Below are positions 18,070-29,800 of a DNA stretch of 64,000 nt, in pieces. Position 1 is the first letter of the stretch, and the number at the start of each line of letters is the position of its first letter. The stretch is taken from positions 124,001-188,000 of the forward strand of contig NZ_MUNU01000009.1 of the NCBI RefSeq assembly GCF_002001085.1, written 5' to 3'. The notes below the pieces were generated by a model. The model was not told the origin of the DNA and did not search any database. It worked only from the letters and a program-made list of their open reading frames with translations. The DNA comes from Rhodanobacter sp. B05 (GTDB taxonomy: Bacteria > Pseudomonadota > Gammaproteobacteria > Xanthomonadales > Rhodanobacteraceae). The position numbers and the translations under genes were made by a program.

Positions 18070-19334
18070 GTGAGGCCATGTTGCCGCCTTTCGCGACCGC
18101 CGCGCTGACCACGCGGATCGCGTTCCTGCTGGAACTGGCGCGGCGGCTGCACCAATACGGTACCGCGGCGCCGCGGCTGGAGGTGGCGGTCCATCGTGCC
18201 GCCCGGCGACTCGGCGTGCAGGCGGATGTGTGGTCCAGCCCCACCGCGATCATCATCTCGTTCGCCGAACTCGGGCAGGCTGACGAGGGCCTGGCGCAGA
18301 CCCAGGTCATGCGGCTGCCGCCAGGCGACGTGAACCTGGCGCGGCTGTGCGCCGCCGACGAGATCGCCGACCGGGTCATCGCGGGTGACCTGGATCTGCG
18401 CGAGGGTTTCCATCTGTTGCGCGCGCTGGGCGCACCCGATACGCGCCGCGCGAAGATCACCACGGTGCTCAGCTACGGATTGTCCGCCGCGAGTATCGCC
18501 GCGCTGTTCCTGCACAGTTCGTGGGTGGATCTGCTGGTGGCCGGGTTCATCGGCCTGTTGATCGGCTGGATCACGATTCTTTCCGCCACCCGGCCGCGGC
18601 TGGCGGTGGCCAGTGACGCGATCTGCGCGATGGTGGCGACGACGGTGGCCATCGTGGTGAGCGCCTTCGTGGTGCCGCTGGCGATCAAGCCGGTGGTACT
18701 GGCGGCGCTGATCGTGCTGATTCCCGGCATGTCGCTGACCACGGCGGTGCGCGAAGTGTCCAGCGGCCATCTGGTTTCCGGCATGGCCCGGCTGGGCGGC
18801 GCCACGGCGACCCTGCTCAAGCTGACGTTCGGCACGGTGGCCGCCACCCAGGTCTGCGCCGCGCTCGGCATCGTGGCGCGCGATTTCACGCTGCCACCAC
18901 TGCCCTCGTGGACCGACTGGCCGGCGCTGCTGGTGGCGGCGGTGGCGTTCGCCATGCTGTTCCGCGCGGCGCGGCGCGACTGGCCGGCGGTGATCGTGGC
19001 GGTGATCGCCGGCTACCTGGCCACACGCTGGGGCGGCGAGATTCCCGGCCGCCTGCCGAGCGCTCCGGTCGGCGTTTTCATCGGTGGCCTGCTGGTGGGC
19101 GCGCTGGCCAACCTGTATGCGCGCATCGCCAAGCGTCCGGGCGCCGTGATCCGCGAGCCGGGCATCCTGCTGCTGGTGCCGGGCAGCGTCGGCTTTCGCA
19201 GCGTGTCCTTCCTGCTGGATCGCGACACGTCGCTGGGCATGGATACGGCCCTGCTGCTGCTTACCCTGCTGGTGTCGCTGGTTGCCGGCCTGCTGTTCGG
19301 TGAATTGCTGGTGTCCCCGCGGCGATCCCTGTAA
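18066..19334 (+). CDS. Threonine/serine exporter family (ThrE-type) protein
   Basis: A 422-residue protein of the ThrE/YjjP-YjjB type. An N-terminal soluble region (ARRLHQYGTAAPRLEVAVHR ... ADVWSSPTAIIISF) is followed by about ten hydrophobic helices and the motif LIPGMSLTTAVREVSSGHLV. Family members export threonine, serine or small dicarboxylates. Here both halves that are separate in YjjP/YjjB are fused. The start is the ATG at 18066, overlapping the nfeD-like stop. A bidirectional terminator follows at 19388. Confidence 0.85.
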   Translation: MSEAMLPPFATAALTTRIAFLLELARRLHQYGTAAPRLEVAVHRAARRLGVQADVWSSPTAIIISFAELGQADEGLAQTQVMRLPPGDVNLARLCAADEIADRVIAGDLDLREGFHLLRALGAPDTRRAKITTVLSYGLSAASIAALFLHSSWVDLLVAGFIGLLIGWITILSATRPRLAVASDAICAMVATTVAIVVSAFVVPLAIKPVVLAALIVLIPGMSLTTAVREVSSGHLVSGMARLGGATATLLKLTFGTVAATQVCAALGIVARDFTLPPLPSWTDWPALLVAAVAFAMLFRAARRDWPAVIVAVIAGYLATRWGGEIPGRLPSAPVGVFIGGLLVGALANLYARIAKRPGAVIREPGILLLVPGSVGFRSVSFLLDRDTSLGMDTALLLLTLLVSLVAGLLFGELLVSPRRSL

Positions 19335-19387
19335 AGCAAGAGACCGCTGGCGTCCCGGGCCCTGCGTGATCGAGGGGCATCGAAAAC

Positions 19388-19416
19388 GAAAACGCCGGCC
19401 CTGGGCCGGCGTTTTC
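19388..19416. terminator. Bidirectional terminator between the ThrE-type gene and hns
   Basis: The perfect 14-bp inverted repeat GAAAACGCCGGCCC/GGGCCGGCGTTTTC has a 1-nt centre, GC-rich arms and A/T tails on both sides. It sits between two convergent genes and can serve both. Confidence 0.85.
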
Positions 19417-19438
19417 ATTCGCTGCGGAGCAACGGCAA

Positions 19439-19759
19439 TCAGATCGTCAGATCCTTTTCCTTCTTGCCGGCCTTCAGCGCGTCGCTGAACCAATGCGGAC
19501 GCTTGCCGCGGCCGGACCAGGTCTGTGCCGGATTCGCCGGGTTGCGATATTTCGGGGCGACCTTGCCGCCGCTGCGCTTGGCCTTGCGGGCCGCGCCAAA
19601 AATGTCCTCGAAGGTGTAGCCCTCGGCCTTGATCAGCGCGTGGACCTTCTGGCGCAGCTTGACGACCTTATCCTTGCGCAGTTCGTCCTGACGCAATTGT
19701 GCCTTGCTGATCAGGTCATTGAGCTGGTTGTGGTTGAGGCTCTTGATATCGACGGCCAT
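19439..19759 (-). CDS. H-NS family nucleoid-associated protein
   Basis: A 106-residue nucleoid protein. An N-terminal coiled coil (KSLNHNQLNDLISKAQLRQ and following) mediates oligomerisation. The C-terminal DNA-binding domain carries YRNPANPAQTWSGRGKRPHW, matching the H-NS core TWTGRGRxPxW. I start at ATG 19757-19759 (MAVDIKSLN), since the longer frame adds 34 unrelated residues. It would bind AT-rich DNA and silence horizontally acquired genes. Xanthomonads carry several such small paralogues. Confidence 0.93.
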   Translation of the reverse strand: MAVDIKSLNHNQLNDLISKAQLRQDELRKDKVVKLRQKVHALIKAEGYTFEDIFGAARKAKRSGGKVAPKYRNPANPAQTWSGRGKRPHWFSDALKAGKKEKDLTI

Positions 19760-19975
19760 GTTATGGACTCCGGGTGTGGGGCGGTAAATTGCGTCGCGAT
19801 TATGGGGACGATACGGACGCACTGAATGCGGATTCGTCCGTGATTCTCGCCGATTCAACAAATATTTGTAAAGTCAGGAAATCATCCCGATACGCGGGAG
19901 TTCTTATTCGGCACGATTATCAAGTGATCGCGTGCGCAGGAATATGCCACTGTCCAATAACCGTGGGCCGGTGAA

Positions 19976-21676
19976 TCAGGCGAGCAGCGCAAACAGCTCG
20001 TCCTGGCTGACCGTGCGGCTTTCGCTTTCTGCGCGGCCGCGATATTCGAGGGTGCCTGCGGCCAGCCCCCGTTCGCTCACCACGACGCGGTGCGGAATGC
20101 CGATCAGCTCCATGTCGGCGAACATGTTGCCGGGACGCAGCCCGCGATCGTCCAGCACGGTTTCGATGCCGCGCTGGCTCAGCGCCTGGTACAGCGCCGC
20201 GGCCGCTTCGTTGACCGCCGCCGAGGCGTTTTTCGGATTGATCACGCAGACCGCCACGCGCCATGGCGCCATCGCCTCGGGCCAGATGATGCCGACGTCG
20301 TCATGGCGCTGCTCGATCGCCGCGGCGACGATGCGGCTGACGCCGATGCCGTAGCAGCCCATGGTCATCAGCTGGGCCTTTCCGCTTTCGTCGATGACGG
20401 TGGCATCGAGTGCCTCGGCATATTTTTGGCCGAGCTGGAATACATGGCCCACCTCGATGCCGCGCGCCAGGTGCAGGATGCCCTTGCCATCCGGCGACGC
20501 ATCGCCCTCGACCACGTTGCGCAGGTCGGCGATGCGCGTTATGCGGGCATCGCGCTCCCAGTTGGCGCCGGTGTAGTGCGTGCCGTTGGCGTTGCCGCCG
20601 CAGACGAAGTCGGCGAGCACCGCCGCGTCGCGGTCGACGATCACCGGCACCGAGTCGGGCAGGCCGACCGGGCCGATGAAGCCGGGGCGGGTGCCGCAGG
20701 CGGCAAGGATTTCCTCCTCGCTGGCCAGCACCGAAACGCCGGGCAGCTCGGCCAGTTTGCCGGCCTTGACCTCGTTGATTTCGTGGTCGCCGCGCAGGCA
20801 CAACGCGACCAGGCCATCGACGCCGCGCACCAGCAGGGTCTTCACGCATTGCTGCGGCGATACCTTGAGGAAGGTGGTGACGTCGGCGATGGTCTTCTGC
20901 GTGGGGGTATCCACTTTCTGCAGCGTGGCGGTGGCGGCGGGGCGGCTGGCCACGGGTGCCAGCGCTTCGGCCTTTTCCAGGTTGGCGGCGTAGTCGGAAC
21001 CGTCGGAGAACGCGATCGCATCCTCGCCCGAATCGGCCAGCACCTGGAACTCGTGGCTGGCGTTGCCGCCGATCGCGCCGGTGTCGGCCTGGACGGCACG
21101 GAAGGTCAGGCCGAGGCGGGTGAAAATGCGCACATAGGCCTGGTACATCGCGGCATAGGTCTGCGCCAGCGATTCCTGGTCGAGGTGGAAGGAATAGGCG
21201 TCCTTCATCAGGAATTCGCGCGCGCGCATCACGCCGAAGCGCGGGCGGATCTCGTCGCGGAACTTGGTCTGGATCTGGTAGAAATTGACCGGTAGCTGCT
21301 TGTAGCTCTTGAGCTCGTTGCGGGCGTAATCGGTGACCACTTCCTCCGCGGTGGGGGCGTAGCAGAACTCCTGCTCCTTGCGATCCTTGATCTTCAGCAG
21401 CTGGGGGCCGAACTTCGCCCAGCGGCCGCTTTCCTCCCACAGCTCCTTGGGCTGGATGGTCGGCATCAGCATTTCGATGGCGCCGGCGCGGTCCATCTCC
21501 TCGCGCACGATCGCCTCCACCTTGCGCAGCACGCGCAGGCCCAGCGGGCTCCAGGTATACAGGCCCGAAGCAAGCCGCCGGATCATGCCGGCGCGCAGCA
21601 TCAACCGGTGGCTGACGATTTCGGCGTCGGCGGGAACTTCCTTGACGGTGGCCAGGTGAAATTGGCTGAGGCGCAT
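19976..21676 (-). CDS. proS: Prolyl-tRNA synthetase
   Basis: Cytoplasmic enzyme charging tRNA-Pro, 566 residues. It starts [20 protein letters not shown] at 21676, and class II motifs are visible (motif 2 [20 protein letters not shown]; motif 3 region [12 protein letters not shown]). Between motifs 2 and 3 lies the bacterial YbaK-like editing domain (about residues 235-390, with [14 protein letters not shown] and [10 protein letters not shown]) that removes mischarged alanine. The C-terminal anticodon-binding domain has [20 protein letters not shown]. It appears monocistronic. Confidence 0.97.
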   Translation of the reverse strand: MRLSQFHLATVKEVPADAEIVSHRLMLRAGMIRRLASGLYTWSPLGLRVLRKVEAIVREEMDRAGAIEMLMPTIQPKELWEESGRWAKFGPQLLKIKDRKEQEFCYAPTAEEVVTDYARNELKSYKQLPVNFYQIQTKFRDEIRPRFGVMRAREFLMKDAYSFHLDQESLAQTYAAMYQAYVRIFTRLGLTFRAVQADTGAIGGNASHEFQVLADSGEDAIAFSDGSDYAANLEKAEALAPVASRPAATATLQKVDTPTQKTIADVTTFLKVSPQQCVKTLLVRGVDGLVALCLRGDHEINEVKAGKLAELPGVSVLASEEEILAACGTRPGFIGPVGLPDSVPVIVDRDAAVLADFVCGGNANGTHYTGANWERDARITRIADLRNVVEGDASPDGKGILHLARGIEVGHVFQLGQKYAEALDATVIDESGKAQLMTMGCYGIGVSRIVAAAIEQRHDDVGIIWPEAMAPWRVAVCVINPKNASAAVNEAAAALYQALSQRGIETVLDDRGLRPGNMFADMELIGIPHRVVVSERGLAAGTLEYRGRAESESRTVSQDELFALLA

Positions 21677-21752
21677 GCGTGCAATTCCGGCGTAAGGATA
21701 AAGCGGCCATTGTAGCCGCGCGCCGCAAGCGCCGGAGTGCCAGGGCTGTCGA

Positions 21753-22184
21753 TTACTTGCCCTGGCAATACTGGTTGTACTGGGCCTGGGCGGTATCGAC
21801 CTGCTGTTTGCGTTGCGCCGCATCCAGTGCGCTGGGCTTGCCGTCCTTCTCCATGACCACGGGGCCGCTGCCCTGCAGGGCGGCCAGATTGGACTTCAGC
21901 GACTCGCACAGGGATTTGCGATTCTCGGGGGTATCGGCGACTGCCTTGGGTGCGGCCGTGGGCTCGTTGCTGCCACCGCTGCCGTCTTCCGTGTTGGCCT
22001 GGTGCGCCGGTTTGGCCAAGGGCTCCACCGTGCCGGTGGTGGTGACCTTGCTGTATTTGGTGCCCTGTGCCGGCGGCGCTTCGGAGTAATGCACGGTGCC
22101 ACTGGCGTCGGTCCATTTGTACACTTGGGCGGTGGCCAGCGGGGCCAGCAGCAACAGCGCCAGGGCAATCAGCAGACGGTGCAT
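21753..22184 (-). CDS. DUF4124-domain periplasmic protein
   Basis: A 143-residue protein with a signal peptide ([20 protein letters not shown]) and a DUF4124 domain just after it ([20 protein letters not shown]). A Ser/Gly/Pro linker and a C-terminal helical region ([20 protein letters not shown]) follow. The start at 22184 is preferred because it gives a clean signal sequence. DUF4124 is widespread in gammaproteobacterial envelope proteins without a known biochemical role. It stands alone between proS and the divergent pssA. Confidence 0.8.
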   Translation of the reverse strand: MHRLLIALALLLLAPLATAQVYKWTDASGTVHYSEAPPAQGTKYSKVTTTGTVEPLAKPAHQANTEDGSGGSNEPTAAPKAVADTPENRKSLCESLKSNLAALQGSGPVVMEKDGKPSALDAAQRKQQVDTAQAQYNQYCQGK

Positions 22185-22294
22185 GGGGTTCTCCAAATCT
22201 GAGGAAAAGTAGACGTCTCTTGTTAACACTCCGGGGGCCCGGACTCAAGCGGGCAATGGTTTACACTGCGAGCACCCCGTCACGATCCTGATTC

Positions 22295-23077
22295 ATGAGC
22301 GAATCCATGCCCGTCCGCCCGCCCCGACACCGTGGCATTTACCTGTTGCCGAACCTGTTTACCACGGGAGCGATGTTCGCGGGCTTCTACGCGATTATCT
22401 CCAGCATCGGTGGCCATTTCACCGAGGCGGCGGTGGCGGTTTTCCTTGCCGCGCTGCTTGATGGCATGGATGGCCGCGTGGCACGGATGACCGGTACCCA
22501 GACCGAGTTCGGCGTCCAGTACGATTCGCTCTCCGACCTGGTCAGCTTCGGCCTGGCCCCGGCGCTGGTGATGTATACATGGTCGCTGTCGGCCCTGCGC
22601 GATCTCGGGCCGCTGTGGGGCAAGTTCGGCTGGGCCTGCGCCTTCATCTACGCCGCCTGTGCCGCGCTGCGCCTGGCGCGTTTCAATACCCAGGCCGGGG
22701 TGGCCGACAAACGCTATTTCCAGGGCCTGGCCAGTCCCGCGGCGGCGGCGGTCAACATGTCGTTCGTGTGGACCATGGAGAAAGCCGGCTGGTCCGGCAG
22801 CGAGCTGTGTTTCGCCAGTGCCGCGATCGTGGTGGTCACCGGCCTGCTGATGGTCAGCCGCTTTCGGTATTTCAGCTTCAAGTCGTTGCCTATGGGGGAT
22901 CGCGGCAGCGTGCCGTTCGCCTGGATGGTGATTGTGGTGCTGCTGCTGGCGCTGCTGTACCTGGCCCCGGCGCAGGTGCTGCTGGTGAGCTTCACGCTGT
23001 ACCTGCTGTCCGGACCGATATGGACGATCTGGGCGCGGCTCGCCCATCGGCGCCGTGGCCGGCGTCAGGCGACATGA
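22295..23077 (+). CDS. pssA: CDP-diacylglycerol-serine O-phosphatidyltransferase
   Basis: Inner-membrane enzyme making phosphatidylserine from CDP-diacylglycerol and serine, the first step to phosphatidylethanolamine. The 260-residue protein has the full CDP-alcohol phosphotransferase motif (DGMDGRVAR, then G and two D residues in FGVQYDSLSD), with NLFTTGAMFAGFYAI before it. Seven or eight hydrophobic helices are visible. The N-terminal PNLFTTG marks the PssA type-II (Bacillus-like) family. Its stop overlaps the next start (ATGA, 23074-23077). Confidence 0.9.
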   Translation: MSESMPVRPPRHRGIYLLPNLFTTGAMFAGFYAIISSIGGHFTEAAVAVFLAALLDGMDGRVARMTGTQTEFGVQYDSLSDLVSFGLAPALVMYTWSLSALRDLGPLWGKFGWACAFIYAACAALRLARFNTQAGVADKRYFQGLASPAAAAVNMSFVWTMEKAGWSGSELCFASAAIVVVTGLLMVSRFRYFSFKSLPMGDRGSVPFAWMVIVVLLLALLYLAPAQVLLVSFTLYLLSGPIWTIWARLAHRRRGRRQAT

Positions 23078-23556
23078 GCGCAAGTTCGGCTGCGGGAGTG
23101 GCCTCGGCGCACCGGATCCGCGTGCTACGGGCACTGGGGCTGACGCCATGGGTGCGCCGGGCGGCCACGGCCGCACCGACGTTCGAAGTGGAGCCCGCGC
23201 CGAACGGCACCGGCGTGGCCTGCGTGGTGGTGCTGCCGGAGCAGTGCAGCGCGCGCGAACTCGACTTGCTGGGTCGTGCGCTCAGCGCCGGCGGTGCGTG
23301 GCTGGCGCGTGCGGCACGCCTTCGCGTGAAAGCGGGCCAGCTGGCCGCCGACGTGCCGGTGGCGCAGGCGTACCTGGTATTCGGCGAGGCGCAGGCACAT
23401 GCGCTGGGGCGGGTTCTGCCTGCGACGGTGATGAACCAGGCGCTCATCGTGCTGGCTGACGAGCCGAGCCTGGTGCTGGGCAGTGCCGCCGCGAAGCGCC
23501 GTTTGTGGAGCGCGACGCGCAGCTTGCGCCGCGCCCTGGCCACGACAGGAGACTGA
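23074..23556 (+). CDS. Probable DNA polymerase III psi subunit (HolD-like)
   Basis: A 160-residue protein with only weak similarity. Two features point to HolD. The N-terminal segment HRIRVLRALGLTPWVRR lines up with the E. coli psi start (RRDWQLQQLGITQWSLRR), which contacts chi. The gene sits directly upstream of rimI, as holD does in E. coli. The C-terminal AAKRRLWSATRSLRRAL also resembles the family end (ARAALWQQI). Psi would tie the clamp loader to SSB through chi. The start overlaps the pssA stop and rimI begins 3 nt after its stop. I rate it well above a coincidence but below proof. Confidence 0.6.
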   Translation: MSASSAAGVASAHRIRVLRALGLTPWVRRAATAAPTFEVEPAPNGTGVACVVVLPEQCSARELDLLGRALSAGGAWLARAARLRVKAGQLAADVPVAQAYLVFGEAQAHALGRVLPATVMNQALIVLADEPSLVLGSAAAKRRLWSATRSLRRALATTGD

Positions 23557-23559
23557 GCC

Positions 23560-24042
23560 ATGGTCGCGGTGATCAAGCCAGCAATCCAGGTGCGCGGGAT
23601 GCGGCTGGATGACCTGCCCGCGGTGAGCGCCCTGGAAAATCTTTCCTACGAGTTTCCGTGGTCATCGGGGGTTTTCGGCGACTGCGTGAAAGCCGGCCAT
23701 TCGTGCTGGGTGTTGTGCGTGGACGGAGTGGTTGCCGGCTACGGCATCCTGTCGACCGGCGCAGGCGAGGCACACCTGCTGAATCTGTGCGTCGGGCCGG
23801 AACATCGCGGCCGCGGTCTGGGTCGGCATCTGCTGGGGCGACTGCTCGACATCGCGAAGTGGAACCGCGCCGAGCGTATTTTCCTTGAAGTGCGCCCGTC
23901 GAACCCGTTGGCGAAAACCCTGTACGAATCGGTGGGATTCAGGCAGATCGGCCTGCGCCCGCGCTACTACCCGGCGCGGGACGGGCGCGAGGATGCGATC
24001 GTGATGGTGCTCGATATGGCCGCAGGCCATATCGAGAAATAG
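23560..24042 (+). CDS. rimI: Ribosomal protein S18-alanine N-acetyltransferase
   Basis: GNAT enzyme of 160 residues that acetylates the N-terminal alanine of ribosomal protein S18. The acetyl-CoA-binding motif A is visible (LLNLCVGPEHRGRGLGRHLL, with the R-G-x-G-x-G/A core), followed by EVRPSNPLAKTLYESVGF and the family tail RPRYYPARDGREDAIVM. It is co-directional with pssA and the HolD-like gene, and convergent with valS. Confidence 0.92.
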   Translation: MVAVIKPAIQVRGMRLDDLPAVSALENLSYEFPWSSGVFGDCVKAGHSCWVLCVDGVVAGYGILSTGAGEAHLLNLCVGPEHRGRGLGRHLLGRLLDIAKWNRAERIFLEVRPSNPLAKTLYESVGFRQIGLRPRYYPARDGREDAIVMVLDMAAGHIEK

Positions 24043-24118
24043 GTAAAGACGCTCTTGATCTTCCACTCCGGACGACGGGGCGGAACGTGTAGTCAGCAAA
24101 CCCACGAGATACCGAACG

Positions 24119-27139
<3,021 letters not shown>

Positions 27140-27249
27140 CGGGATTGGGCTCGGTGGCGCGCGCAGGGCGCACGCTTTGTCTTGGGATAAGCGGGTCATT
27201 GTACGGGGAGGGGGCTGGGCTGCCAAAAATCGTGGCTGCAGCGTGGCCA

Positions 27250-27310
27250 GTTTTGTCCCCTTTCCCTACTGGGAGGGGTCTGTAACCGAAGGGAGCCCCC
27301 TTTTGGCATG
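27250..27310. repeat. Degenerate copy of the CCCTCTCCC-type repeat upstream of valS
   Basis: TCCCCTTTCCCTACTGGGAGGGG and then CCGAAGGGAGCCCCCTTTTG resemble the mirrored ends of the element inside valS. This is part of the 305-base stretch between valS and the DUF3147 gene (27140-27444), which otherwise holds a REP unit at 27363 and no gene. Confidence 0.5.
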
Positions 27311-27362
27311 GTGAAGGCTTGGGGCTTGTGGGATGCTGGTACCGGTTCACGCCGCATCCAAT

Positions 27363-27391
27363 GTAGGAGCGACTTCAGTCGCGATGCTCTT
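27363..27391 (+). repeat. Single REP unit with GTAG head
   Basis: GTAGGAGCGACTTCAGTCGC begins at 27363 and continues GATGCTCTT. The core GCGAC-TTCA-GTCGC is a stem-loop. It has the same GTAGGAG head and GATGCT tail as the REP pair in the pst operon but a different stem, so it is a related subfamily. Confidence 0.7.
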
Positions 27392-27444
27392 GCTCTCTGC
27401 GATTGGCTAGATCGAAGCGCGTTCGATCGCCTTTGGCGACCGAG

Positions 27445-27795
27445 TTACAGCAACTCGATCCCAAACCGCCGAACCAGCAGCGCAAACAGCCAGAAACACA
27501 CCACCGTAATCACCACGCAGGCGAGCAGGGTCGGCCAGAAGCCGAGGCGTGGCAGCAGCAGGGGAAAGGCCAGGAACATCGGCAGGGTCGGCACCACGTA
27601 CCAGAACGTGTACCAGGCGTGGTTGGCGATTTTCGATTGCGGCTGGCGTTCGACGTACAGCCAGATCAGTGCCAGCACGGTGACCAATGGCAACGCGGCG
27701 AGCAGGCCGCCGAGTCGGTCACTGCGTTTGGCGGCCTCGGAGACGAGCACGACGACGGCCGCGGTGATCAGGTACTTGGTGACGAGCCATCCCAT
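27445..27795 (-). CDS. DUF3147 family small membrane protein
   Basis: A 116-residue protein with four predicted transmembrane helices (KYLITAAVVVLVSEAAKRS, GGLLAALPLVTVLALIWLYV, WYVVPTLPMFLAFPLLLPRL, TLLACVVITVVCFWLFALLV). The conserved motif RSDRLGGLLAALP fits DUF3147. The start at 27795 (MGWLVTKYLI) is chosen because upstream residues are not membrane-like. Function unknown. It sits between a HemE remnant and a repeat-rich spacer. Confidence 0.8.
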   Translation of the reverse strand: MGWLVTKYLITAAVVVLVSEAAKRSDRLGGLLAALPLVTVLALIWLYVERQPQSKIANHAWYTFWYVVPTLPMFLAFPLLLPRLGFWPTLLACVVITVVCFWLFALLVRRFGIELL

Positions 27796-27818
27796 CGGTC
27801 GACTCCCTGGAGCGTCGC

Positions 27819-27953
27819 TTAATTGCCGTACGGAATGCGTCCGTACACGTGTGCTTCGTCCATCAACACTTTCGCATGCACCGGATCGACTTCCGGGGTG
27901 ATGCCGTGGGCGAGGTTGAACAGGTGGCCCGGATGGTTGCCGTAGCTGTGCCC
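27819..27953 (-). pseudogene. hemE: Fragment of uroporphyrinogen decarboxylase (C-terminal ~45 residues)
   Basis: Only the tail of HemE is readable on the minus strand: YGNHPGHLFNLAHGITPEVD continuing VHAKVLMDEAHVYGR and a TAA stop. The family has GPGHIFNLGHGI followed by P-x3-H here. Upstream (27954-28030) no HemE-like sequence or start is seen, so about 300 codons are missing. It is probably a relic of a partial duplication or rearrangement, with the working hemE elsewhere. Confidence 0.7.
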
Positions 27954-28035
27954 TGGGCACCGAAGGCGCACGAAATCTCTTGAGATATTGCTCCAAAAAA
28001 GGGTATCGGCCAAAGCGGCCACCCCAAGAGAAAAC

Positions 28036-28611
28036 TCAGGCCCCGAGCGCCAGCTTCGCCCCGAGATCCAGCAGCGGTGCCGCGATCAGGATGCGCGCCA
28101 GCAGCAGCACGATCATCACCGCCATCGGGCCGAAGTCGATCTGGCCGAACACCAGCTTGCCGTCGAGCGGCCGCAGCAGCGGGGCGACGATGCTGCCGGC
28201 CAGCCGCAGCACCGGTTGGCGGCGATCCACCGCGAACATGCTGAGCAGCGACCAGCCGAAGATCACCACGATGTAGAACAGCAGGGTGAAATCGAGCAGT
28301 TCGGCCAGCGACAACACCAGCAGCCCCGGCAGGCTCGGCAGCATCCCGACCAGCGCAAACAGCAGCAGGCGCTTGAGCAGCATCGCCAGCCACGCCAGCA
28401 GCAGGCCGGCCAGGTTGATCCGGCGCCAGTTCGGCAGCACGCGCCGGATCGGCGCCAGCACCGGGTTGGTGGTGCGGTAGAGGAACTGGCTCAGTGGATT
28501 GTTGAAGTCCGCGCGGCAGGCCTCGGCCAGCACGCGCAGCAGCAGGATGACGACCACGGCATCGAAGGCCAGGTCGATCAGCAAGGACAATGCCTGCAGC
28601 AGATAACTCAC
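28036..28611 (-). CDS. YggT family membrane protein
   Basis: A 191-residue protein with two YggT repeats. Each has a pair of hydrophobic helices and the basic motif between them (first NPLSQFLYRTTNPVLAPIRR, second near QPVLRLAGSIVAPLLRPLDG). YggT proteins are linked to osmotic or cation homeostasis and to membrane-associated division functions. The start overlaps the end of proC by 4 nt, the usual proC-yggT arrangement. Confidence 0.9.
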   Translation of the reverse strand: MSYLLQALSLLIDLAFDAVVVILLLRVLAEACRADFNNPLSQFLYRTTNPVLAPIRRVLPNWRRINLAGLLLAWLAMLLKRLLLFALVGMLPSLPGLLVLSLAELLDFTLLFYIVVIFGWSLLSMFAVDRRQPVLRLAGSIVAPLLRPLDGKLVFGQIDFGPMAVMIVLLLARILIAAPLLDLGAKLALGA

Positions 28612-29432
28612 GACTGCCTGTCCAGTTCAGCGGCCAGTTCCGCGCCGCGTCGGGTGGCGGCAGCGACTGCGCGGGCCACGATGCGCGGCAGCCCGTCGGC
28701 GCCGAAGCTCTCCAGCGCCGCCTGGGTGGTGCCATGCGGTGAGGTGACACGCTGGCGCAGCACGGCGGGATCCTCGCCGCTGTCGATCAGCATGCGCCCG
28801 GCGCCGAAGCAGGTCTGCGCGGCAAGCGCCCGGGCGCTGTCGCGGGGCAGGCCTTGCGCCACGGCGGCATCCTCCAGCGCCTCGACCAGGGCGAAAAAGT
28901 ATGCGGGTCCCGAACCCGAAATCGCGGTCACGGTATCCATCAGGGCCTCGTTGTCGATCCAGCGGGTGAGGCCGGCGGCGTCGAGGATGTGCTGGGCCTG
29001 CGCTTTCTGCGCCGGGCTGACCCGGTTGTTCGCGCACAGGCCGGTGGCGCCGCTGCCGATCAGCGCCGGCGTGTTCGGCATGCAGCGCACGATCGGCAGG
29101 GTGCTGCCGAACCAGCGTTCCAGTTGGTCCAGCCGAACTCCGGCGGCGATCGAGATCAGCAGCGGCCGGTTGCGATGCAGGATGTCGTGCAGTTCGCCGT
29201 GGATGGCCGGCATCACCTGCGGCTTGACCGCCAGTACGATGACCTCGGCTTCGGCCACCGCCACCCGGTTGTCGGCATAGCAGGCCACGCCGAAATCGCG
29301 CCCCAGTGCCTGGCGCCCCTCGGCATTGGGTTCGGCGACGCTGACCGTGGCGGGGGCAATCCCGGTTTTCAGCAGGCCGCCGATCAGGCTGCGTGCCATG
29401 TTGCCGCCGCCGATGAAGGCTAGTCGTGTCAT
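28608..29432 (-). CDS. proC: Pyrroline-5-carboxylate reductase
   Basis: Last step of proline synthesis, NAD(P)H-dependent reduction of pyrroline-5-carboxylate. The 274-residue protein starts MTRLAFIGGGNMARSLIGGL at 29432 (Rossmann motif) and has AVKPQVMPAI, MPNTPALIGSGATGLCAN and the C-terminal signature SGSGPAYFFALVEALEDAAV. It is divergent from pilT. In related genomes yggS sits between proC and pilT; it is not found here. Confidence 0.96.
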   Translation of the reverse strand: MTRLAFIGGGNMARSLIGGLLKTGIAPATVSVAEPNAEGRQALGRDFGVACYADNRVAVAEAEVIVLAVKPQVMPAIHGELHDILHRNRPLLISIAAGVRLDQLERWFGSTLPIVRCMPNTPALIGSGATGLCANNRVSPAQKAQAQHILDAAGLTRWIDNEALMDTVTAISGSGPAYFFALVEALEDAAVAQGLPRDSARALAAQTCFGAGRMLIDSGEDPAVLRQRVTSPHGTTQAALESFGADGLPRIVARAVAAATRRGAELAAELDRQS

Positions 29433-29800
29433 GCGGGGATCCTCGATGGTTCCAGCCGCGTACCTTACCGGAATCCCGCCCGGTGGCGCAGACGCGCTTG
29501 CGATGTTCGCGGTGCTCCCGCGAGCTCCCGACGATCGCTGGCCAGCGTGGGTTGCATGATTTTCGACCGGACGCACAAACCGGATCGACAGTTTCGGCAT
29601 GATGAGCGGGAAAGACTGGCCGCACAGCCAGTTGCCCGAGTAGTATCGACGTCGCTGCAGGGGGATTCGGGTTGCTTGTCCGGGGGCCGTGGCGCGCCGA
29701 TCAGGCGTCGCCTGGCGCCGGCCGGAGGCAACGGCGCCGAACCCCGGATGTGGCATCCAAATTCATGCCATCCAGACGATCGGTTGAGGGGAACGACTTC
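29433..29800. other. Divergent proC-pilT intergenic region
   Basis: This 368-base stretch must hold the promoters of proC (leftward) and pilT (rightward). I see no convincing sigma-70 or sigma-54 box pair, no gene and no repeat. yggS, which normally lies here or beside proC, is absent. Confidence 0.5.

Noticed and set aside
17973-19493. A 506-codon minus-strand open frame opposite the ThrE-type gene
   Set aside because: It is rich in Arg, Gln and His, crosses a terminator and two gene ends, and has no recognisable domain.
29465-29620. Possible yggS remnant upstream of proC
   Set aside because: The minus-strand translation shows only vague resemblance to the YggS end; it is not enough to call a pseudogene.
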